Below, piece after piece: positions 25,190-34,900 of a stretch of 64,000 nucleotides of DNA (position 1 is its first letter; each line of letters begins with the position of its first letter). Below the pieces are notes generated by a model, which saw only the letters and a program-made list of their open reading frames with translations, did no database searches and was not told the DNA's origin. The position numbers and the translations under genes were made by a program. Source of the DNA: Progne subis subis. Lineage: Eukaryota; Chordata; Aves; Passeriformes; Hirundinidae. The DNA lies in assembly GCA_022316685.1 (NCBI GenBank), contig JAKJHU010000155.1, forward strand, positions 186,001 to 250,000, given 5' to 3'.

Positions 25190-26236
25190 TGGTGGAGGAT
25201 TATTCTGGCAGCCCAGGCCCCCCTCTAAAATCTCTGTCCCAAGAGGGGATGAACAAGCACAGGTGGTGCTCCAGGGAGTATGATAAAGCCTTCCTGTGGC
25301 TCTGCCACCCCAAGAAGCACCACTCTGTCCACCCTGGCCACAAGCCCTTCCTGCACACAGATTGTGGCAAGGGCTGTAGTTTAGAGGGAAGCTTCAAGGC
25401 CCACGCATTGGCCCACGGGGCTGTGTGGCTGTTCCAGTGCACCCAGTGTAACAAGTGAGACTTGCAGGAGCACCAGGTCCCTTGTCCTGCCAGCAGTGAG
25501 GCAAGGCCTTTGCACGCTGGCTCTCTCTCCACGTGCACAGGGAGATCCATTTGGCCGCTGGGACTGGCCCAGCAGGTCCCAAGGGGTGCCAGTGTGCCGT
25601 ATGTGGGTGTCACCTGGCCAAACCCAGCTCCTTGTGCAACCACATGTGCCTGCACCTCGGGGAGTGCACTTTCACCTGCAAGCAGTGCAGCAGGTCCTGC
25701 ACCCTTGCCACTAAGCTGTGGTGCCATCAGAAGTCCCACCCGGCTGCCAAGCCCTGCAAGTGTGAGCTCTGTGGCATGGGCTACGCCCTTCCCCAGAGGC
25801 TTGTGCACCATGTGCTCACCCACAAGGTGGGAAAGGACTCTGAGGAACTCGCCACTACAGTGGCCTCACTTGCTGTGGACCTACCTCAGGCAGCAAGAAA
25901 GAAGCCATAGCGGAAGGGCCAGCAGGGGGGACTTGTGGCAGTGCCTACCCTGCTCATGGTGTAGGTGCTGAGGCCAGTGAGTGAGGGTGAGCTGCTGATC
26001 ACAGCCAGCAGTCACTGCATTGCTACTTACCAGTCTCAAGGCAGATCCCAGATCCTGGGGCACACGGGACAAAGGCCATGTGTCCATCAGCAAAGGACAT
26101 AATCAAAATCATCCTCCCTGAGCATGAGGACAAATGCATTATGATGCAGGATGAGGCCTCACTCAGTGACATGGTCATCATCTAGGCGGGGATGAGCTTA
26201 GGGAGCCATGGCAGGAGTGTTAGAGGTCAAGACTGA
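25190..26236 (+). pseudogene. ZNF408: Decayed ZNF408-like C2H2 zinc-finger gene
   Basis: Seven finger remnants are visible. Three keep perfect C-x2-C-x12-H-x3-H spacing (25,593-25,655; 25,677-25,739; 25,761-25,823). Segments such as GHKPFL, SFKAH, GKAFAR, TLATKL and CGMGYALPQ fit ZNF408 as I recall it. Damage: in the first remnant the second zinc-ligand Cys is replaced by Tyr. In the second, the first Cys is His. The third runs into a TGA at 25,456. The fourth has a TGA at 25,497 exactly where the second Cys should be. The frame shifts between 25,438 and 25,488 and again before the C-terminal part. A ZNF408-like acidic C-terminus (IILPEHEDKCIMM) is at 26,096-26,182, followed by an in-frame TAG at 26,183 and TGA at 26,234. 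In other vertebrates ZNF408 is a nuclear zinc-finger protein. Position and strand agree with synteny. Expression cannot be judged. Confidence 0.85.
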
Positions 26237-28287
26237 TACCTGGCTGTCCCAACAGGGCCTGGCTGATCTTCTGTACTTATTAAAATGAAGTAAAAGAAAC
26301 AAAATAAAACCTAACTCTCTCATCTCTCTCTTAGCAACAAGGCCCTGTGACTCAGCCCCAGGCAGAATTAGCAGTCTTGGAGTTAACTGCCTGTGTAAAC
26401 GTGGGTCTTTGCAGTAGCTGCTCACATGCCACATGCTGGGCCTGGCGCAGGGAAGAATGCCTTCCTGTGGTTGGGAGTAACTTCCTAGAGAAGACACGGC
26501 GTTAATGAGCAGTGCTTCGGTTCTGCCTGGGTTACACTCTCAGTGACAGTGCACTGTGGGGAAGGCAGGAAAAGTCTCAAAGCAGTGACTTTGAACAGTG
26601 CCTTCCTTTCAAGTTTTTTTAATTATTTGTTGCTATTCAGGCGCTTGCCTGGGCTTTTACTCTTGTAGCTAAGCAACGCTTTTGATCGTTTGAAGCTCAT
26701 GCTGGTGCCAGACACTACTCGTAAACAGCTTCCCAAGTGTTAACAAGGTACCTTGTAATATGAAGAGCATTTTTCACAATTAGCAGAAGCAAAATCCTGC
26801 CTTGGAGCTAGGGCTGGGTGTTCCTTCTCTGCTGTCACCTGGTTTGCTTGCTGTCAGTTTCCTCCACATACAGTGACCGGACAGTCTGTCTGAAGACATG
26901 AAAAGGATGATTCTGTGTCTCACTGCAATTTTCGGTGTCCCCAGATGAAAGGTTCCTCACCTCTCCACATAAAGGTTGACTAGTTCATGCCTACTCAGAA
27001 GATTTTCCATTTCCTTTCCACGTTCAAGTTGGGTTCAGTAATTTTTCCCTTGTTTCTCTTCACACATTCTTGCTTCCTCTCTTCCCCTTCTTTCCTACCC
27101 CTGCATCAAAACATTAAAAAACAGCACAGCCACAACTACATCCCAATATCCCCTCTGTTCCATCTTCAGTGCCTGTTTGCCAACTGAGGCATGCTGATGT
27201 AATTTAGTTCTGTTGCAGGAAGGAAGTGCACAGCTATGTCAACTTGATCTCCTAGGAAGGGGTGACAATACCACACCTAACAGGTCTTTCAGACTTGCCT
27301 GCTCTGCACTCTCTTTTCACATAGGAACACCACTTTCATTTGCTGAATCCTCGGTTTTATCTATTCTTGCTCTCTGTCTTATGCCTCTCAAATATCTGCA
27401 GTTCCCCAATTTTTTTTTTTTTGTTTAGTCTAGCTTAGTGACTTTGAATTCTCTACCCACTGCACAAGAGGAAAATACAGATGCACCAAGGAATCTTAAA
27501 TAGCACAGTTCCCTTTTGCGGTGCTATGAATGCAGTTATGTGACACCCCTAAAAGCTGTTCTTTGCAGTTTCTACATTTTTTTTTCATGAACTTTTTACA
27601 ACCTGTTTGCAGACAAGGTGCTACAGTGGGATCCATGACACTTTGATGTGATGTAAAGATGGAAGGTGAGTTCAGTTGATAAACCTTTGGGTGTCCTAAT
27701 TTTTAATTATTTTCTCTATAGGGGCACATGAGCTAAGTCTTCCCTGAGTGCTTGGAGCACAAGCATGTGAGGGGGGCTTGTATTTGAAGCTGCAGGTGCT
27801 TCCTACTGTTCTGTCTTTGGTGCCTATCCAAACTCAAATATTGACACAGCTGCAGAATGTTCTCACTGGAGCTGGGCTCATGTGCTGTGTTTGAAGCATG
27901 TGCCCTCTGTCACAGCAGAACTAGGAGAGAAGGGGGAGAAATGGGGGGAAGGGGCAGGGAGAACCCAGACCCCTATTGCCTAAAGAGCTGACCTGCTTCT
28001 TTATTCTAAGGGAACACGGGAGAAATAGAAGGAGCAGTTATGAATTAGGAGGTCTTCACAGAAACATTGTTCGCCCAACAGTTGATCTGAGTAGGTGGGA
28101 GCACGTCTGTGCCGTGCTGCACGTACCACTTGGCTGCAAGATAAACTTTGCTGGCTAATTCTGAGGAGCCCCTAGGTGACTCGCATGGGCCCTTGGTGGT
28201 GATTTTTGTCTTTGTCTTAGAAACAGCATGCTCTCATGTGGACAATCTTTTGCTTGACAGCAAAATGATGCATAAAGTTGTTTACTC

Positions 28288-28585
28288 CTAGGAAATTCCT
28301 CTAAAAACTCTGAAGACCATGGTGCTGGTGAACCTCAACATGGATGCCATCTGTACAGGGTGCTGTGGCCTGACCAGATAGCTGTGCAGTGCTCTATAGC
28401 TTGGTGTTTGCAGCTTCTGAAGGGGTGTGGGATTATCTAATGCTATGCCCTTTCTTGTATTATGTCCAATAAATGGTATTTTAATGACTGCCAAGCCCTG
28501 TGGGCTCTGAGTTTTTTTATTGGGATCCATAACAAGCTCTCATGCCAGTGCATAACATTTGGTGCAGTTGTCAGGATCCTGGTGA
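28288..28585 (+). mobile_element. Possible endogenous retrovirus LTR fragment (R/U5 plus primer-binding-like site)
   Basis: AATAAA at about 28,469 is followed by a GT-rich U5-like segment ending in CATAACA. After that comes TT and TGGTGCAGTTGTCAGGAT, which resembles a tRNA primer-binding site placed as in retroviruses. No gag, pol or env reading frame follows, and no paired LTR or target-site duplication was identified. It could also be ordinary sequence that happens to look this way. Confidence 0.3.
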
Positions 28586-28980
28586 GAAGGGAAAAAAGAT
28601 AGCAAGGAAAAGGGTGTGTGCCTGCCGGGTGCTACATGCTGGCATAGGGAAGCGTGCTACACAATGCCAGTGAAGGAGATGTTTTGGGATAGCAGGCACA
28701 TGGATTACCCAGCTAGCTGGAGATCATGCACACCCATTACCATTACAGGTTTGGGCAGCCAGCACACAGCTCTCCTGGGTGTTGAGGTCCATCATGCTGA
28801 CAGGGCTTCACCAAAGCTTTGGGGTGCTGCTGTAACACTCCTGGGTGACAAGTGTCAAAGTATTTTGAATGATTCGGGTCTTTTGTGCTGGCAGGGCCAC
28901 ACCAGGTGTCAGGCATGAACACGTGTTAGATTTAAACCTCACACCATGGTCAGGGGTCAGTTCCTGGCTAACTTCTAAAC

Positions 28981-29012
28981 TTAAACCTGACTAAGGTTAA
29001 ACCTGACCAAGG
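28981..29012. repeat. 16-bp tandem duplication
   Basis: TTAAACCTGACTAAGG (28,981-28,996) is followed directly by TTAAACCTGACCAAGG (28,997-29,012), differing at one base. A further partial relative, TTTAAACCT, occurs at about 28,931. Confidence 0.7.
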
Positions 29013-31774
29013 TGTTTGAATGAAAAGGAGCAGGCTGCAAGGGAAGGAGACAATTCTCTGGGCACTGAAATCCCTCTCCACCTGGCAGCTCCCTGGCCCT
29101 CAGGGACAAAGGAACCCCTGTGTGAAGGGATAATGATTTCATCTTTCTGATTGTATCCAGGGTGTTGCTTTGATCAAACTGTATAGCTAACTTTAGAAAC
29201 AGACTGATAAAAGCCCCAATTATTGAACCAGCAAACCATATCCATTACAGAGCAGACAAAGGTTCAATGGGCCAAGGCCAGACCCCTATATTCTGCTCCC
29301 TGGAAGCTGAAAAAGTAGTTACACAGGAAAAAAAAAAAAAGCCAAAGGCTTTCTTTACTTTAAAAGAAGAATCAACACATAGAAGGAAAGATCAAAACTC
29401 CCAACTGTGTTACAAGCCATAACTCTGGATGGTAAAGGTATCTTAAATCTCTTGTCCTAAGAAAGAAAATAGCACCCATCATTCATGGGTGAGTGAAGGC
29501 AGAAAGAAAATGAAATTATAAAAATTTGCTTACAGGAATGGAAGAGTTAAATGTTGGAGGGGTGGGAGTCACCCCTGAAGAGGTGATACCTGATGCTGCT
29601 GCAGAGGCTAACCACAGGAATGGGAGGAACAGGGAGGAGCCCTAGAAGCGCATCACGGAATGAGAAATGGCCACAACGTGTAGCCAGCGTCTTTAATTAC
29701 TAACAATGTTGTAAGACACCAGAAAGGGCTGGAAAGCATCCCAGGTTGTAGTGAAAATCTCCAGTTACAAAGCAAAACCAAAGTAAAGAAATAGAAGAAA
29801 CCTAAGGGATAGATGTAGCCTTGAGTAATCTCTAGATAAAAGGTTTCAGCACTTACAGTTGACAACCTAGTTGCTCTGATAGGAGGGTTTGTCTTGTATC
29901 AGGGGAGAAAGGAGAACAGCTGGAAAAGAAGCAGCCAGACATAGTGACAGAATCATCATCCGTTTCAGTTAGGGGTTTTCAAACAAATGCTTAAGCAACA
30001 AAATGAATGTAGGAACCAGAATAGAAGTAATGTTAAAGGAAGATGGCATAGGTAAGTATTAGAAGCTATTCATACCTGTCTGATAACGAAATTTAACTCA
30101 TAACAGCTTAACTGCTGCATTGTAGTATTGCTTAAAGTTAGTCTTGTGTACTGCATGATCCCACAGAAGGTGGCAAGACCTTTACTTTAAAGGAAAGACA
30201 AAAGGAGGGTAAAAATCTATGCATAAGTATAACAAAGTTGACTTAAGCTGCAGTGTAAAGGCTCTCTGGTTATTATAAAGAAGAGACAGAGACGCAGAAA
30301 TGAAAGTGATTGAAGATATTGAAAGTTGCTTGTGCCTCCCCCTCCAGTGAGAAGTGGAGATGGCTGTGTGGGACACAGCAGCAGCTCTGACCTCACCACT
30401 CTTGTTTGTGCTCTTTCCTGTCTCTGCCTGTGCTCTCTGCCTAAATGCTGCTTCCCCTGCTAAGTAACATGGGTATTTCTAGGGTTGTGTCTAATATCAT
30501 GCACACACTCTCCTCCCAGGTCATTTCCAGCCATGGAATCCCAGCCATTCCTAAAGGCATCTCTCTAAAATCCAGAGCGGGGAGTAGAGATGTGTGTGGA
30601 GGAGAACAGGAGATACTCTTATGCGAGCAAGGAAGCCTCTGCAACTGCTCTTTGTACCAGCGTCCAGAGTCATTCCTCAGCCACCCTAATGCTAATATTT
30701 GCACTCCTTCTATGGAGATAAACATTACACTTGTGTTAGCTGCACAGAGGCACAGCACAAAATATGCTCCCTGCTGGCAGGAAGCACTTTTGTTCTGTGT
30801 GGCAATTCCTGAGACTACCCCCACTGCTGTCCTGCTTTCTGCTGTTTTTCCACTCTTGCCGATGGTCAGCTTGCTGTAGCAATCATTAGAGCCTTCCCAG
30901 CTCTGGTAGTCCAGTTCTTGACTTAACAGCTGATGTCATGACATCCAGACCATTCCTATCTCCCTGTTCCTGGAAGCCCTTGTTTTCCTGGCTGATTTGG
31001 GGTGTCCTAGCTCCCTGCTTGTCAGAGTTTCTGTTTCCCTTTGGATGGACTTTAGTACGTTCCTCTATGGGGGGTAGGGGGAGCCCAGCCTTCATGCTGC
31101 TTCATCCTCCTCCTCTCAGCTAGGAATTATAAGGCATTGGGAAGAATGCACTGCCAATGAAACTGCTGACCTAACTGGGAGGAAAATTTAAATTCCCAAA
31201 GGGCTGTCAAAGGTACCCTTTCTGCTCCTTGTCATGGGCAAGGGAGAAGGGGGGGGGACACTGAAACTGTGTGTTGTGGTGCCAAAATAGCTGAGGCTGA
31301 GTTTGCTGATATCTGCAGGAAAGAAAGACAGCTGAGCACTAGGGAGAATCAGGGTAGCTTGCAGCTGAAAAGAGAAGGACTGGGAATGGCTGAGGTCTGT
31401 CTTCCTGCATTTGAGGCTGCTAGAGTACAGCCATTGAGAAGAGTCTGTGACAGGGACCTGAACCTGCCCAGCATGCTGGGGATGCAGTGATGGTGCCAGG
31501 GGCTGCACAGGAGCAAAGCCAGAGGAAAGGAGCAAGCCCTCTGGCTGGGATGGCTGTGAGCCCTCAACCCTGATGGCTCTCCAGCCTGAGTTCTCCCTGT
31601 GCCCTGGGACAAACTTGTCCTCTTGCTACTCATGTCATCTTCCTAGATATGAAATAAGAAGTTAAGTAAGGAAATGAAGATGCTCTGACAGGAGGGAGAG
31701 ATGCCAAGAGAGGAGGGATAAGAGTCCCACTGTCCCTGACACACCGCGACCTGGAGTCCTGTTTCTTCATTCTG

Positions 31775-31854
31775 GTTCAATATTAACTCAGCAGGGCTGT
31801 GACTGCGCTTGTTCTGCTTCCTTTGCAATTCCCCTGCAGCCAGGGCTGCGCAGC
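31775..31854 (+). promoter_or_regulatory. F2: F2 proximal promoter/5' UTR with HNF1-like site
   Basis: GTTCAATATTAAC at 31,775-31,787 has a perfect right half-site (ATTAAC) of the HNF1 palindrome and lies about 70 bp before the start codon. CTTTGCAAT at 31,821-31,829 resembles a C/EBP site. No TATA box is obvious. Liver-enriched HNF1 and C/EBP control would fit a hepatic coagulation factor, but the transcription start is not determinable here. Confidence 0.45.
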
Positions 31855-31933
31855 ATGGCGCACACCAAAACCAGCGTACTGAGGGGCCTGCTCCTCTCCA
31901 GCCTTCTGCACCTCACCTTGGGCCATGCTGGAG
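31855..31933 (+). CDS. F2: F2 exon 1: signal peptide
   Basis: Starts [11 protein letters not shown] and continues with a leucine-rich hydrophobic core. Start is the ATG in CAGCATGG. Donor GAG|GTAAGT. Confidence 0.95.
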
Positions 31934-34900
31934 GTAAGTCGCAAGGGCAGAAGTACCAGTAGATGACAGGAGGAAGAAAGACAGGGTTAGTTCTTTCCAG
32001 GGGTCACACGGGTGGCAAGCTTTCTTCCTCAAGGCAGGACAGGCTAAAATCTCGAAGTTGAGAGCAAAAGGGTGCTGAGAATGGAGTGAACATAGGAGAA
32101 TGCAGCTGCATCTGTCAGCTGGTGACAGCAACTCAGTGGATTTTATGGGTCACCTGGGAAGTGGCAGGGAAGGGGACTGTGGCTCAGTCCAGAATCAAGT
32201 GTAACACAGCTATGGGGCTTTTGGGGATAGGTTCCTCGCTGACCTAATTCTCCATTGCCTCTCCAGCTGTCCCTTATTGAAACATTAGGTCATACTAAAT
32301 ATGCCACCTTCCTGCTCACTGCTCCTTTTATTAGAGCCTCCTAACTGTCTTTTCTTAATGTGAGGTTAAGACCTCTCAGACCCACTACTGTGTGGGGGAA
32401 GACCCGTCTCCAGGTCTCAAATCAGGGGCTGTAAACATGAAATGGAACCAAGCTGTACTTATCACAGTGGTCTGAGGCTGGCAAGTCAGAAATACAGTGG
32501 CTGGGGACAGGGACAGCAGCAAGCTCAAAGCAAACAAGCTGCTAACTAACTGCAAATGAGCAGTTTTGTGGAGGAAGCAGTGTTCCTGTCACTTCTGTTC
32601 CCTAAGTGATGTGAGCTGTGACAAGATGAATTCTAGATCATCAGGTGTAGACCTGACAAGGCTTCTCCTCTCTGTATGGTGCACTGGGGGAGGCTGGGCT
32701 GTGTGATCACCACATCGACTGCATGTGGTTTTTGGAAACTGCAAGGGGAGACAAAGGTGCCCTCTGGCTGTGAGCAGCCCTTTGACTGGCAGTGTTCTGA
32801 CCTGATAGTTTTCCTGGAAAAGGGGCAGGCATTGTCACTGCTCAAGCGCCACCGACGTGCCAACAAGGGATTTCTAGAAGAGATGCTTAAGGGAAACCTG
32901 GAGCGAGAGTGCCTGGAGGAGAAATGCAGTTATGAGGAGGCTTTCGAAGCCCTTGAATCCATCGATCAGACGGTAGGTACCAGGGAACATTCCCCCAGCC
33001 TGCCTCCATAAGGAGACACTGGCAGCTTGCACACACAGCCAGGGGCCAGGGCTGCAATAGTCAATTCTGTGACCCAAAGATGAGGCTGATGTGTGCACAC
33101 CCCAAGGCAAGCTCAGGCTTCCTTAGGGAGCTTCCCTTCTTGAAACACTGCAGGGAACACATCTGAAAGCTCAGGTTCTTTTCTCTCCCTCTCTGTGCAT
33201 GAAGTGACAAGGTGCCATTGAATGACATCTTCCAGCTAGCTCAGCATGGTGCCTCACACACGTGAGCTGCTGTCCCAGACACTCACAGAAGCATAGCAGC
33301 CAAACACTGAGTGCAGGTGCCTCAGACTCCTTTGAGCTTAAGTTCTTGCACTCCTTGTCCCTTTTTTCAGTTTCCAGACTCACTCACTCTGCCAAATTTG
33401 TGCTGCATCCTTTTGAGATTTGCTCCTAGCCCCAAGGCTGGTGTCCTGCAGAATTCCACACCCAAAAATACGACAGATGAACAGTAAGAAGCCTAAGCCA
33501 GCAAGACACTACCTCTGTAGAGTACTTCAAAAACAATCAGCCTCAGGCTGCATTGTAGAGATCCAAAGAGCTGAGCAATACCTACATGTGATCTGTGGCC
33601 TTAGAAATTCCAGGTTCAGCTGCTTGGATTTCTGCACTGTAGCCCACTGCTCTACAGAAAGCTCTGCTTGCTCTGCAGGTTGATGATGGTGGTAAACACC
33701 TTTGGTCTCTTTAGAAACATCAATACTGTCTTGATTCCTGAGTCTGATGTGTGGGAATGCGGTTTTATATCAGGTTTTTTTGCTTTGACTCTCTAGTAAT
33801 GGGTGTAAACTGAGCTAGGCTAGTCTGTCTTTTATTTTTTTTTTTTTTCTGATGGGATGTTGGCTTACTGGTTTGAATTAGAGTAGCCAAGAAAGGTTTG
33901 ATGTTTTGTGTCCCTAAATACATTTTTTTTTTCTTTTTTACAGGATGCATTTTGGTCAAATTATCAAGGTAGGTTGTTTTGAGTCCTGCAGGTACTACTC
34001 TTATCCTTTAGAATGCACTGTCTCATCCTGGAGAGATGGCTCCCTCTTTTAAGAGCTCGCTTTCCTGAGCTAAGCACTTGTATTTTGTCTCTAGATGATA
34101 AATTGGTGATGATGCTTATTTGGATTGATGATGATGCCTTCTCAAGGCATCATTTTCATATAATGTGTCTCTTCTTATTTTGTTAGTATGTCAGGGCCTG
34201 GGAATGTCCAGGACACTTCTGGATGCTTGTCTAGAAGGTATGAACTTCATGCTGACCTCAATCTCCTAGATACTGTGAGTGCCAGGAACTTGCTTTCTGC
34301 AGAGATTGTGCTGATAAAAATGAAACCGATGTTGGAGAAACTTTGTAATTATAAAGAAAAATACCACGGGAGGAATTTGAATTTCTTACTGTATTTCCCC
34401 ACTAACCACTTCAACAAATAATCTGGCTTGTGCACTGAAATAGCATGGGGTAAATATCCTTATCCTTGTGACAGTCAGGTGTGAGCAGCCTCTCAGAAAG
34501 GCTCTGAGCCAAAGCAAAGCACAGAGCCCTCGGGGACAGCTCCCTCTGATGAGGCTGAGAAAGCTTAGGCTGTGTGCTCTTCTCACGGGAAGAGGATGCC
34601 TCTGCTTGTGCAGGCTCATGCACCCAGCAGAAGTTAAAGGGATAGGAAGGTACATCTGACCTTGAAAAATGCAACAACCAGTCCCACTGACTCTGGCTTA
34701 CACTGTTGGGATTTTGACAGGTAACTGTGCTCTTGGGCTGGGCCAGAACTATCAGGGAACAATTAGCCACACCAAGTCTGGGATTGAATGTCAAGTGTGG
34801 ACAAGCAAATATCCACATATTCCTAAGTAAGTTCATCTCCCGCATACCCCCTAAGAGTTCTCCGGGGTGTCCTTCCTTCCCACCCTAACCAGCTTTGTCT

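Larger units (their letters stand above)
26237..31854. other. Intergenic region between the ZNF408 remnant and F2
   Basis: No intact gene was recognised in 5.6 kb. It contains a possible LTR fragment (about 28.3-28.6 kb), a 16-bp tandem duplication at 28,981-29,012, short oligo(A)/oligo(T) runs near 27,411 and 29,326, and the F2 proximal promoter at its right end. F2 distal enhancers could lie here, but nothing in the sequence proves it. Confidence 0.5.

Noticed and set aside
25462..25971. 169-codon open frame on the plus strand overlapping the zinc fingers
   Set aside because: It is in a different frame from the fingers and shows no zinc-ligand pattern after the first residues.
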